A stretch of 64,000 bases of DNA from Frigidibacter albus (GTDB taxonomy: Bacteria > Pseudomonadota > Alphaproteobacteria > Rhodobacterales > Rhodobacteraceae). Positions within the stretch are counted from its first letter, which is position 1; each line of letters opens with the position of its first letter. The stretch covers positions 310,001 to 374,000 of the forward strand of contig NZ_JAAAUC010000001.1 of NCBI RefSeq assembly GCF_009908165.1, written 5' to 3'. A program made the translations under genes and the position numbers. A model generated the notes under the pieces. The model had not been told where the DNA came from. It worked only from the letters and a program-made list of their open reading frames with translations, and ran no database searches. Of the stretch, positions 16,956 through 26,300 are shown piece by piece.

Positions 16956-17963
16956 ATGGTCCGACTTATTCTCTCCAAGCTGCTGTATCTGGTGCCGACC
17001 TTCCTCGGCATCACCATCATCGCCTTCAGCTTCGTGCGCATCCTGCCCGGTGATCCGGTGCTGCTGATGGCGGGCGAGCGCGGTGTCACGCCTGAACGCC
17101 ATGCCGAGCTTTCGGCCCAGCTGGGCTATGACAAGTCGGTGGTGCTGCAATACTTCGATTTCCTCTGGCGCCTGCTGCAAGGTGACCTGGGCCATTCGCT
17201 GGTGACGAAAAAGCCGGTGATGGACGAGTTTCTTGCCCTGTTCCCGGCAACGGTCGAACTGGGCCTCTGCGCGATCCTGCTGGCCACGCTGATCGGTGTG
17301 CCCGTCGGCGTGCTCGCCGCCATCAAGCGCGGCAGCTGGTTCGATCAGGTGTCGATGACCACGGCGCTGGTCGGCTTTTCCATGCCGATCTTCTGGTGGG
17401 GGCTGCTGCTGATCATCTTCTTCTCGGGCATCCTCGGCTGGACCCCGGTCTCGGGCCGGATCAGCCTGATGTATTACTTCCCCGACGTGACCGGTTTCAT
17501 GCTGATCGACAGCCTGCTGTCGGGGCAAAGCGGCGCCTTCACCTCGGCGGTGCGGCACCTGATCCTGCCTTCTGTCGTGCTGGCCACGATCCCGCTGGCG
17601 GTGATCGCGCGGCAGACCCGCTCGGCCATGCTCGAGGTGATGGGCGAGGATTACGTCCGCACCGCCCGCGCCAAGGGGATGCCCTCCCGCCGGGTGATCG
17701 GCGTCCATGCGCTGCGCAATGCCATGATCCCGGTGATCACCACCATCGGGTTGCAGGTCGGCGTGCTGATGGCCGGCGCGATCCTGACAGAGACCATCTT
17801 CTCCTGGCCCGGCATCGGCAAATGGATGATCGATTCCATCGCACGCCGGGATTATCCCGTGGTCCAGTCGGGCCTGCTGCTGGTGGCCGCACTGGTGATG
17901 ATCGTGAACCTTCTGGTCGATCTGACCTATGGCCTCATCAACCCGAGGATCCGCAACAAATGA
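16956..17963 (+). CDS. ABC transporter permease (DppB-like)
   Basis: 335-residue inner-membrane permease of a peptide-type ABC importer. The N terminus LLYLVPTFLGITIIAFSFVR, the first cytoplasmic ILPGDPV motif and about six membrane spans match DppB/OppB. The EAA loop is present near residues 225-250 (MGEDYVRTARAKGM). The stop overlaps the start of the second permease by ATGA, so the two halves are made in equal amounts. Confidence 0.95.
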   Translation: MVRLILSKLLYLVPTFLGITIIAFSFVRILPGDPVLLMAGERGVTPERHAELSAQLGYDKSVVLQYFDFLWRLLQGDLGHSLVTKKPVMDEFLALFPATVELGLCAILLATLIGVPVGVLAAIKRGSWFDQVSMTTALVGFSMPIFWWGLLLIIFFSGILGWTPVSGRISLMYYFPDVTGFMLIDSLLSGQSGAFTSAVRHLILPSVVLATIPLAVIARQTRSAMLEVMGEDYVRTARAKGMPSRRVIGVHALRNAMIPVITTIGLQVGVLMAGAILTETIFSWPGIGKWMIDSIARRDYPVVQSGLLLVAALVMIVNLLVDLTYGLINPRIRNK

Positions 17964-18877
17964 CCGATACCCCTATTTCCCCCGCCCCGGTCAGGATGTC
18001 GGATGCCGCAATCCGCCGGCGGATGCTGTCCGAGTTCTGGTTCTACTTCCGCCAGAACCGCGGCGCCGTCATCGGGCTTGTCGTCTTCGTCCTGCTGGTG
18101 CTGACCGCGATCTTCGCGCCGGTGCTGGCCCCGTACTCGCCCACCGCGCAGAACCGCGGCGCGCTGCTGGTCCCGCCGTTCTGGCAAGAGGGCGGCAGCA
18201 CTGCCTATCTGCTGGGCACCGATGCCGTGGGCCGCGACATGCTCTCGCGGCTGATCTTCGGCTCGCAGTATTCGCTGTTCATCGGCATCGTCGTTGTGTC
18301 GATCGCCCTTGTCGGCGGCATCGCCATCGGCCTTGTGGCCGGGTTCTTCGGCGGCTGGGTCGACAGCGTCATCATGCGGGTGATGGACGTGATCCTGGCC
18401 TTTCCCTCGCTGTTGCTGGCACTGGTGCTGGTCGCGGTGCTGGGGCCGGGGCTGACCAATGCGATGATCGCCATCGCCATCGTCTATCAGCCGCATTTCG
18501 CGCGCCTGACCCGCGCCGCCGTGATGTCGGAACTGAAGCGCGAATATGTCACCGCGGCGCGTGTTGCCGGGGCTGGCAATTTCCGGCTGATGTTCAAGAC
18601 CATCCTGCCCAACTGCCTGGCCCCGCTGATCGTGCAGGCGACACTGTCCTTCTCCTCCGCCGTGCTCGACTCTGCCGCGCTTGGCTTCCTTGGCATGGGC
18701 GCGCAGCCGCCCTCGCCGGAATGGGGCACCATGCTGGCCGAGGCACGCGAATTCATCCTGCGCGCCTGGTGGGTCGTGACCTTCCCGGGCCTTGCGATCC
18801 TGACCTCGGTGCTGGCGATCAACATGATGGGCGACGGGCTGCGCGACGCCCTCGACCCCAAGCTGAAGCGGAGCTGA
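17960..18877 (+). CDS. ABC transporter permease (DppC-like)
   Basis: 305-residue partner permease. The start at 17960 is set by the ATGA overlap with the upstream permease; the open frame continues upstream only inside that gene. The N-terminal cytoplasmic segment and first span (FYFRQNRGAVIGLVVFVLLV), HLLGTDAVGRDMLSR-like region (YLLGTDAVGRDMLSR) and EAA loop (LKREYVTAARVAGA) are typical of DppC/OppC. It ends four bases before the first ATPase gene. Confidence 0.95.
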   Translation: MTDTPISPAPVRMSDAAIRRRMLSEFWFYFRQNRGAVIGLVVFVLLVLTAIFAPVLAPYSPTAQNRGALLVPPFWQEGGSTAYLLGTDAVGRDMLSRLIFGSQYSLFIGIVVVSIALVGGIAIGLVAGFFGGWVDSVIMRVMDVILAFPSLLLALVLVAVLGPGLTNAMIAIAIVYQPHFARLTRAAVMSELKREYVTAARVAGAGNFRLMFKTILPNCLAPLIVQATLSFSSAVLDSAALGFLGMGAQPPSPEWGTMLAEAREFILRAWWVVTFPGLAILTSVLAINMMGDGLRDALDPKLKRS

Positions 18878-18881
18878 GATC

Positions 18882-19721
18882 ATGGCCCTTCTGAACATCC
18901 GCAACCTCAGCGTCAAATTCGCCACCGCCGCCGGCAGCTTCACCGCTGTGGACGGGATCGACGTGCATGTCGACCGGGGCGAGGTGCTGGCCATCGTCGG
19001 CGAAAGCGGCTCTGGCAAGTCCGTCTCGATGCTGGCGGTGATGGGGCTGTTGCCCGACACCGCCACCATCACCGCTGACGAGATGACCTATGACGGGCGC
19101 GACATTTCCAACATGTCGGGCCCCGAGCGCCGCCGCCTGATCGGGCGCGAGATCACCATGATCTTCCAGGAACCCGTCGCCTCGCTCAACCCCGCCTTCA
19201 CCGTGGGCTTCCAGATCGAGGAGGTGCTGCGCCTGAACCTCGGCCTGTCGAACCGCGACGCGCGCGCCAAGGCGCTGGACCTGTTCCGGTCCGTCGGCAT
19301 CCCCGAGCCCGAGGTGAAGATCAACGCCTATCCGCACCAGATGTCGGGCGGGCAATGCCAGCGGGTGATGATCGCCATGGCCATCGCCAGCAACCCGCGT
19401 CTGCTGATCGCCGATGAACCGACCACGGCGCTGGACGTGACCATCCAGAAGCAGATCCTCGACCTGTTGATGAAGCTGCAGGAAGATTACGGCATGGCCC
19501 TGATCCTGATCACCCATGACATGGGCGTGGTGGCCGAAACCGCCGACCGGGTGGTGGTGCAATACAAGGGCAAGAAGATGGAAGAGGCCGATGTGCTGAG
19601 CCTGTTCGAAAACCCGCAAAGCCCCTATACCCGCGCGCTGCTGTCGGCGCTGCCGGAACATGCGACCGGAGACCGGCTGCCCACCGTGTCGGAGTTCTTC
19701 CTGCAGGAGGGCGCGCAATGA
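18882..19721 (+). CDS. ABC transporter ATPase (DppD-like)
   Basis: 279-residue nucleotide-binding subunit. Walker A GESGSGKS is at residues 40-47. The signature is MSGGQCQR, with a cysteine where arginine is usual, and Walker B is [12 protein letters not shown]. The oligopeptide-type C-terminal region with [11 protein letters not shown] is present. It pairs with the next gene product, whose start it overlaps by ATGA, to power the importer. Confidence 0.95.
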   Translation: MALLNIRNLSVKFATAAGSFTAVDGIDVHVDRGEVLAIVGESGSGKSVSMLAVMGLLPDTATITADEMTYDGRDISNMSGPERRRLIGREITMIFQEPVASLNPAFTVGFQIEEVLRLNLGLSNRDARAKALDLFRSVGIPEPEVKINAYPHQMSGGQCQRVMIAMAIASNPRLLIADEPTTALDVTIQKQILDLLMKLQEDYGMALILITHDMGVVAETADRVVVQYKGKKMEEADVLSLFENPQSPYTRALLSALPEHATGDRLPTVSEFFLQEGAQ

Positions 19722-20572
19722 CCGTTTCCACTCCCGTCGTCGAAGGCCGCGCCATCGTGCAGGACTACAACGTGCCCGGCAGCCTGTTTACCGGCAGCAA
19801 GGTGGTGCGGGCGCTGAACGGCATCGACTTCGCGGTCGAGAAGGGCAAGACGCTGGCCATCGTCGGCGAAAGCGGGTCGGGCAAGTCCACGCTCGCCCGG
19901 ATCATCGCGCTGATCGACGCACCGAGCGAGGGCGAGCTGCGCATCGACGGCGAACTGGCCGACATCCGCCGCCGCCGCCCCACGCCCGCGCTGCGCTCCA
20001 AGGTGCAGATGGTGTTCCAGAACCCCTATGGCAGCCTGAACCCGCGCCAGAAGGTCGGCGATGTGCTGATGGAACCCCTGATCATCAACACCGACTACCC
20101 GGCGACCGAGCGGCGCGACCGGGCCGAGGCGATGCTGAAGAAGGTCGACCTGCAGCCCGAGCACTTCAACCGCTATCCGCACATGTTCTCGGGCGGGCAA
20201 CGCCAGCGCATCGCCATCGCCCGGGCGCTGATGCTGAACCCGGCGCTGCTGGTGCTGGATGAACCCGTCTCGGCGCTGGACCTGTCAGTGCAGGCGCAGG
20301 TGCTGAACCTGCTGAGCGATCTGCAGGAGGAGTTCGAGCTGACCTATGTCTTCGTCAGCCACGACCTGTCGGTGGTGCGCTATATCGCCGACGATGTGAT
20401 GGTGATCTCGAAGGGCGTGGCGGTCGAGCAGGGCAGCCGCGAGGCGCTGTTCGCCAACCCGCAGCACCCCTACACGCAGTCGCTGTTCGCGGCGACGCCG
20501 GTAACGGATGTCGAGGCGATCCGTGCGCGGGTCGCGCGCCGCAAGGCCGCGCGTCTGTCGCATCCGGTCTGA
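19718..20572 (+). CDS. ABC transporter ATPase (DppF-like)
   Basis: 284-residue second ATPase of the importer. Walker [10 protein letters not shown] starts at residue 50, the signature is FSGGQRQR, Walker B is LLVLDEPVSALD, and the family tail HPYTQSLFAATP is present. A short insertion-like N terminus (PGSLFTGSKVVRALNG) matches DppF/OppF proteins. It is followed at 27 bases by the peptidase gene, presumably in the same transcript. Confidence 0.95.
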   Translation: MTVSTPVVEGRAIVQDYNVPGSLFTGSKVVRALNGIDFAVEKGKTLAIVGESGSGKSTLARIIALIDAPSEGELRIDGELADIRRRRPTPALRSKVQMVFQNPYGSLNPRQKVGDVLMEPLIINTDYPATERRDRAEAMLKKVDLQPEHFNRYPHMFSGGQRQRIAIARALMLNPALLVLDEPVSALDLSVQAQVLNLLSDLQEEFELTYVFVSHDLSVVRYIADDVMVISKGVAVEQGSREALFANPQHPYTQSLFAATPVTDVEAIRARVARRKAARLSHPV

Positions 20573-20599
20573 GCCGTTGCCATGTCGAGGGAGCCGCCG

Positions 20600-21757
20600 A
20601 TGACCGACTACGATAGAGCACTGGCCGGGTTCGCCCGGGTGGAGGTGCCGGCGATCCCCGTGGCCGAACTGGCCGCCCGCATTGCCGGGCTGGCCGCCGC
20701 AATGCGCGGCGCGGGTCTGGCGGCGGTCTGGCTCGATGCCACCACCTCGCTGACCTATTATACCGGGCTGGAGCTGCACGGGTCCGAACGGCTGCACGGT
20801 GCGCTGCTCCGCGCCGATGGCTCGCTGCTGTATATCACCCCGAATTTCGAGCGGCCCAAGCTGGCAACGCTGATCCGCCTGCCCGCCGAGATCGCGGTCT
20901 GGGAAGAGAATGAGGACCCCATCGCGCTCGTTACGGGGGGGCTTTCCGGGCGGATCGGCCTCGATCCCGGCATGGCCTTCGGTTTTGCCAGCCGGCTGAT
21001 GGCGGTGCCGGGGCTGCAGGTGGTTTCGGCCGGCGATCTGATTGCGGCGCAGCGGCGGATCAAGTCGCCCGCCGAGCTGGCAATCATCCAGACCGCGATG
21101 GATGCCAGCTACGCCGTGCAGAAGGCAGTCCACGCCGGCCTGCGCCCCGGCATCGGCACGCGCGAGGTCTCGGATTTCATCGACGCCGCGCATCTGGCCA
21201 GCGGCCTGACTCCCGTTTTCAGCGCCGTGCAATTCGGCGAGGCGACGGCCTATCCGCATGGCGTGCCCTACGTGCAGCAGCTGACGCGGGGCGACATGGT
21301 GCTGGTCGATCTGGGCGGCAGCCTGCATGGCTACAAGTCCGACATCACCCGCAGCTATGTCTTTGGCCCGGTCAACGACCGCAAGCGGCACCTGTGGGAC
21401 TGCGAATATCGCGCGCAGCAGGCGGCCTTTGCGGCGGCCCGCCCCGGCGTTCCCTGCGCCGAGGTCGATGCCGCAGCCCGCGCCTCGCTGGTGGCCGACG
21501 GCTTCGGCCCCGGCTATGCCGTGCCCGGCCTGCCGCACCGCACCGGCCACGGGCTTGGCCTCGACCTGCATGAAGAGCCGTGGATCGTCGGCGGCAACCA
21601 GATGCCGCTGCAGCTCGGCATGTGCTTTTCCATCGAGCCGATGCTCTGCGTCTATGGCGAATGCGGGGTGCGGCTGGAGGATATCGCCTATATGACCGAC
21701 ACCGGCCCGCGCTGGTTCTGCCCGCCGGCCCGTTCGCCCGAAGCCCCGTTCGACTGA
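20600..21757 (+). CDS. M24-family metallopeptidase (Xaa-Pro peptidase type)
   Basis: Cytosolic dimetal peptidase that would hydrolyse what the ABC importer brings in. 385 residues from the ATG at 20600, which has GAGGGAG six bases upstream; an ATG at 20582 lacks such a signal. All five metal ligands of the pita-bread fold are present: Asp237, Asp248, His317, Glu346 and Glu360. The N-terminal creatinase-like domain contains TSLTYYTGLELHGSERLHG. Relatives include proline dipeptidases and ectoine hydrolase, so the substrate may be an X-Pro dipeptide or an amide-bonded osmolyte rather than general peptides. Confidence 0.92.
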   Translation: MTDYDRALAGFARVEVPAIPVAELAARIAGLAAAMRGAGLAAVWLDATTSLTYYTGLELHGSERLHGALLRADGSLLYITPNFERPKLATLIRLPAEIAVWEENEDPIALVTGGLSGRIGLDPGMAFGFASRLMAVPGLQVVSAGDLIAAQRRIKSPAELAIIQTAMDASYAVQKAVHAGLRPGIGTREVSDFIDAAHLASGLTPVFSAVQFGEATAYPHGVPYVQQLTRGDMVLVDLGGSLHGYKSDITRSYVFGPVNDRKRHLWDCEYRAQQAAFAAARPGVPCAEVDAAARASLVADGFGPGYAVPGLPHRTGHGLGLDLHEEPWIVGGNQMPLQLGMCFSIEPMLCVYGECGVRLEDIAYMTDTGPRWFCPPARSPEAPFD

Positions 21758-21767
21758 CCGCGCCCGG

Positions 21768-22499
21768 TCACTTCAGCAGCGGGCCATCGTGATCGAGGTA
21801 GGTCTTGTCGAAATCCGCCAGCGCCACCAGCCCATCAAGATCATGGATCTCGACCTTGCCGTGCTGGAAGGTCACCAGCCCGTCCTCGCGCAGCTCGCGC
21901 AACTCGCGGTTGATGTGGACGGCGCTCAGCCCCAGCGCATCTGCCAGCATGTATTGCGACAGCGGGCAGGCATAGCCCGAGGCGGTCGCAAGCCCCACCA
22001 GTTTCAGCCTTGCCCCCAGTTCCAGCAGGAAATGCGCTGTGCGCTCCTTGGCGTCGCGCCGGCCGATGCCCACCAGATGCTCCACCACCATCGCCTCGTC
22101 GCGCGACGCGGCCCAAAGCACGGCGGTCGCCAGACGCGGGGTCTTGCCGAAGGTTGCCAGCAGGTCTGCGGCCGGCACCTCCGACGCCTCGACCTTGGTG
22201 ACGGGCTCTATATTGTGGTCGGCCGTGCGGAACAGCACAGACCGCAACCCCAGAAAATCACCGGGGATCTGGAAATCGACGATCTGCCGCGTGCCGCCCG
22301 ACAGCAACTTGTAGGAACACACCCAGCCCGAGGCGAGAATATAGGCAGAATGGTTGACCTGCCCTTCATGCACGATGTCGCGCCCGGCCGGAAACGTCTT
22401 GCGGCGGCCGTGAAGCCGGTCCAGGGCGGACAGCTCTTCCCCGGACAGGGCCACGAAGGCCCCAAGTTTGCGCGCGAACGGGCTTTGCTGGATGGACAA
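21768..22499 (-). CDS. Crp/Fnr-family transcriptional regulator
   Basis: 243 residues with a TTG start at 22499, chosen because AAGGAG lies eight bases upstream; an ATG at 22541 is possible but without a site. It has an N-terminal cyclic-nucleotide-type beta-roll (FPAGRDIVHEGQVNHSAYIL, GDFLGLRSVLF), a long dimer helix and a C-terminal winged helix (LSQYMLADALGLSAVHINRE). The N-terminal Fe-S cysteines of FNR are absent, so it is not an oxygen sensor of that type. Such Rhodobacteraceae Crp-like proteins often respond to redox or stress. It is convergent with the peptidase gene and divergent from the small gene at 22700. Confidence 0.92.
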   Translation of the reverse strand: MSIQQSPFARKLGAFVALSGEELSALDRLHGRRKTFPAGRDIVHEGQVNHSAYILASGWVCSYKLLSGGTRQIVDFQIPGDFLGLRSVLFRTADHNIEPVTKVEASEVPAADLLATFGKTPRLATAVLWAASRDEAMVVEHLVGIGRRDAKERTAHFLLELGARLKLVGLATASGYACPLSQYMLADALGLSAVHINRELRELREDGLVTFQHGKVEIHDLDGLVALADFDKTYLDHDGPLLK

Positions 22500-22584
22500 T
22501 GCGGGCGCTCCTTCGAGGCAAGCCTTCGGCGGCAGAATCACGCAATAGCGGCCGCCTGAGCGACCCGTAATCGGGAACGCGGCC

Positions 22585-22597
22585 GATCAGACTGATC
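22585..22597. promoter_or_regulatory. 13-bp palindrome GATCAGACTGATC, candidate operator
   Basis: GATCAG-A-CTGATC is a perfect inverted repeat in the roughly 200-base divergent gap between the Crp/Fnr-type gene and the small gene at 22700. Its size and half-site resemble sites of Crp/Fnr-family dimers (TGATC-like half-sites), so autoregulation is the simplest reading. No binding evidence is available. Confidence 0.4.
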
Positions 22598-22699
22598 TGC
22601 CTCAGTATACCATAGCACGAACCTGCGACAGTGGTCCCGGGTCCAAAGGCCGTCGCCAATCCGCCTGCGCCCCTCCCCACCCCAGAAAAGGCCAGACTG

Positions 22700-22936
22700 A
22701 TGCCCATGACCCATGACGTTGCCGGAACCGCCGCGTTATCCATCTGCGAGTCGCTGCTGCTGGCCCTGAACGACCGCAACATCCTGCCACAGCACGAGAT
22801 CGTGGGCATCTTGCGCGATGCCGCCGCAGCGCATTCCAACGATGTGGGCGAGGATGCCGCGGCCGAGCTGCACAAGGCCGTCGCGGACCTGATCAACGGC
22901 ATCCTGGCCGGAGGAAACTCGGTCCGGCGCCGCTGA
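22700..22936 (+). CDS. small conserved-looking hypothetical protein
   Basis: 78 residues (ATG at 22700, or 22706 two codons later). It is helical in character, with SICESLLLALNDRNILPQHE followed by a second helix rich in Ala, Asp and Glu. It has no signal peptide or membrane segment, and no family is recognised. It lies divergent from the Crp/Fnr-type gene and upstream of the glucan-synthase operon. The lack of a strong Shine-Dalgarno lowers confidence in the exact start. Confidence 0.65.
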   Translation: MPMTHDVAGTAALSICESLLLALNDRNILPQHEIVGILRDAAAAHSNDVGEDAAAELHKAVADLINGILAGGNSVRRR

Positions 22937-23071
22937 CCTGTCATCGGCGGAGTTTGGTGCATAGCTGCGCCGGACGAGGCCATATTGCTCTGCGCCCGTC
23001 CTCCCGTGCCCCTGCGCGGCCAATCTGCTGCGCGAACCCTCGTTTTTCCCGGCCTGCGACATCTTCGCCAC

Positions 23072-23096
23072 GGAACTGCGGGGGCCTTTCGTCGCT
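23072..23096 (+). promoter_or_regulatory. possible ECF-type promoter (GGAAC-N16-CGCT)
   Basis: GGAAC at 23072-23076 and CGCT at 23093-23096 are separated by 16 bases, one mismatch from the GGAAC/CGTT pattern of general-stress (EcfG) promoters of Alphaproteobacteria. The element is 33 bases upstream of the 65-codon gene preceding ndvB. The match is short, so this is only a candidate. Confidence 0.2.
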
Positions 23097-23128
23097 TGGG
23101 TGATTGCCATTGCCTGAAAGGACACGTC

Positions 23129-23326
23129 ATGAACTGGGATCAGATAGAAACGAACTGGGCGGCCATGACGCGCCGCGTGCGACCGGAACGCCCCGTCGCC
23201 GGCACCGCCCCGCAGCGGACCTCCACCGACGCGATGAACTCCGTTGATGGGCAGGACCGCACCGCTGTTGATGGGCAGGACCGCACCGCTGCAGAGCGCT
23301 CGCCCACGCCGCGTCAGGTCGCATGA
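23129..23326 (+). CDS. short protein with duplicated octapeptide, upstream of ndvB
   Basis: 65 residues starting MNWDQIETNWAAM, which resembles the opening of CsbD-like stress proteins (MNWDxIExxW), but the rest does not continue as CsbD. The C-terminal half contains VDGQDRTA twice, encoded by a perfect 24-base tandem repeat. An AAAGG lies about ten bases upstream of the ATG. Its stop overlaps the ndvB start by ATGA, so it is translated with the glucan synthase, possibly as a leader controlling its synthesis. Confidence 0.72.
   Translation: MNWDQIETNWAAMTRRVRPERPVAGTAPQRTSTDAMNSVDGQDRTAVDGQDRTAAERSPTPRQVA
23243..23290 (+). repeat. perfect 24-bp tandem duplication inside the short gene
   Basis: Bases 23243-23266 are repeated exactly at 23267-23290. 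The unit is a multiple of three and keeps the frame, duplicating eight residues. Complete identity of the copies implies a recent event and a site that could expand or contract. Confidence 0.9.
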
Positions 23327-26300
23327 GCGCAAGGCGCGCGGCTTCGGACTGGACCGCGCGCCTGATCCGAAGGGTTGGCGGGCGGTCTTCGCCGGACCTT
23401 TGGCAAGATACCTCGGTGATCCGGTCCGAGCTGTTCGGGACCGAGCGGCTGGCGCACCACGCCCTGACGCTGGCGGCCGCGCAGACCATCGCGCGCCACC
23501 CCGGCGCGCGGGTCAGCCCGCTGACCGCGCGGGTCAAGGACAACGCCGTCTTTCTGCTGCAGGCTTACCGCTCCTGCGCGCAGACCCTGCAGGCGGGGCG
23601 CCCGATTGCGCCCGCCGCCGAATGGTTGCTGGACAACTTCCACCTCGTCGAGCAGCAGCTTCGCCAGATCGGGGATGACCTGCCCGCCGGCTATTACCGG
23701 CAGCTGCCCAAGCTGGCAGAGGGCCCCTTCGCGGGGTACCCGCGCGTCTTCGGCCTCGCCTGGGCCTATGTCGCGCATACCGACAGCTTGCTGTCAGGCC
23801 CCGTTCTGGCCAAGTTCGTGCAGTCCTACCAGCAGGTCAGCCCGCTTTCCATCGGCGAGCTCTGGGCCGTGGCGATCACCCTGCGCATTGTGCTGCTGGA
23901 GAACATGCGCCGCCTTGCCGAGCAGATCACCCAGGGCAACGAATTGCGGCTGGTGGCCGACGAGATCGTGGACAAGGTTCTGGCCGCCCGCAAGACTCCC
24001 GACCAAACCCCGCAAGAGGCACTGTTCGCCGCCACGGCCAGCCTCGCCCACGCGCCGCTTCACGAGATCATCGCCGCCCAGATCGCCAAGCGCCTGCGCG
24101 GCTTCGATCCCGAGGATACGCCGCTGCAAGCCTGGCTTGCGGCGCGGCTGCACCGGCAGGGATCGTCCATCGAGACGGTGGTGCAGAATGCGCAGCTGCG
24201 GCAGGGCGCATCGAATGTCACCATGCGCAACATCGTCACCAGCATGCGGCTGGCCTCGGAACTCGACTGGGCGGATTTTGTCGAGGATGTCAGCCTGATC
24301 GACACCCGCCTGCGGGGTGGCTCGGGCTTCGCCCAGATGGATTTCGCCACCCGCAACGCCTATCGCACCGAAATCGAGGTGCTGGCGCGCGGATCGGACC
24401 TGTCGGAAATCGCGGTTGCCGATGCAGCGCTGGAGTTTGCCGCGCAGCACGGGGCCGAACCCGGATATGGCCTGATCGGGGCCGGGAGGCCCGCGCTGGA
24501 GCAGACCGTCCGGTTCCGGCCCGGCCCGGGGATGCGGCTTGGCCGCGCGCTCGGGAAGCTGGGTCTTGCGGGCTATCTCGGGGCCATCGCGCTGGTGTCA
24601 CTCGCGGTCCTCGCGCTGGCGCTGTGGGCCGCGGGCGCGGGCGGGCTCGCGCTGATCGCATTGGCCCTGACCGGCTTTCTGACCGCGACCGAGGCGGGCA
24701 CCGCGCTGGTGAACCTCGCCGTCACGCGCATCGTGCGGCCCAAGCTGCTGCCCGGGCTGGACCTGTCCGCGGGCATCCCGGCCCACCTGCGCACGCTGGT
24801 CGCGGTGCCGGTGCTGCTCAGCGACCGGGCCGACCTGCAGGCGCAGATCGAACAGCTGGAGGTGCATCACCTCTCCAGCACCGGCGGCGCGCTGCATTAT
24901 GCGCTGCTGTCGGACGGCCCCGATGCCGCCAGTGAAACCACGCCGCAGGACGCCGCCCTGATCGCCGAGGCGAGTGCGGCGATGGCCCGCCTGAATGCCA
25001 GTTACCCCTCGGAGGACGGCGACCGCTTCGTGTTCCTGCATCGCCGCCGCCTGTGGAACGAGGCCGAAGGCGTCTGGATGGGGTGGGAGCGCAAGCGCGG
25101 CAAGCTGGAGGAGTTGAACCGCCTGCTGCGCGGCGACGCCGATACCAGTTTTCTGCCGCAATTCGGCGTGCCGCAGGACGTGCGCTTCGTGATCACCCTC
25201 GATGCCGACACCCGCCTGCTGCGCGATACCGTGGCGCGGCTGATCGGCAAGATGGCGCATCCGCTGAACCGGGCCGAACTCGACCCCGCGTCGGGCCGCG
25301 TCACCCGCGGCTATGGCATCGTGCAGCCGCGGGTCACCCCGGCGCTGCCGACCGGGGCCGAGGGCTCGATCTTCCAGCAGGTCTTCTCCAGCCCCGGCGG
25401 GATAGAACCCTATGCCGCCGCCATCTCGAACGTCTATCAGGACCTGTTCGGCGAGGGGTCGTTCACCGGCAAGGGCATCTATGATGTCGATGCCTTCGCC
25501 GCCAGCCTTGCGGGGCGGGTGCCGGACAACACCATGCTCAGCCATGACCTGTTCGAGGGGGTCTTTGCCCGCGCCGGTCTGGCCTCCGATATCGACGTGG
25601 TCGACGAGTTTCCCGCCCGCTATGACGTCGCCGCCCGCCGCCAGCATCGCTGGGTGCGCGGCGACTGGCAGCTGCTGCCCTGGCTGGTGCGGCGCGGCTC
25701 TGGGCTGACGGCGCTTGGGCGCTGGAAGATGCTCGACAACCTGCGCCGGGCCGTGGTGGCGCCGCTGACGCTGGCGGCGCTGTTCGCGGGCTGGCTGATG
25801 CCGCTGCCGGTGGCGGCTGCCTGGACCGTGGCAGTGCTGGGAATGCTGGCGCTGCCGCATCTGGTGGGTCTGCCCTTCGCCGTGCTGCCGGGCCGCGCCG
25901 GGATCACCTCGCGCAGCCACGGCGCGGCGCTGCTGGCCGATACAAAGCGATCGGTGGCGCAGATCGCGCTGAACATCGCGCTGCTGGCCGAGACGGCTTG
26001 GCAGATGGCGGATGCGGCCGCGCGCACCGCCTTCCGTCTGGCGGTCAGCCGCAAGCACCTGCTGCAATGGGTCACCGCCGCGGCAACCGGCGCCAGCGCC
26101 CGCCCCGGCCCGGTGGCGCAATATCGGCGGATGGCGGGCGGCGTCGCGCTTGGGCTTGGCACCGGCACGCTCGCCGTGGCGCTCAACCCGGCGGTCTGGC
26201 CGCTGGCCATGCCCTTCGCCCTGCTGTGGCTTGCAGCCCCCGCCATCGCTCACCGCATCAGCCGCCCGCTGGTGCAAGCCTCTGCCCGCCCGCTGCCCGA

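Noticed and set aside
23243-23290. Tandem repeat considered as a CRISPR fragment
   Set aside because: The two copies are directly adjacent with no spacer, in frame inside a gene; there are no cas genes in the window.
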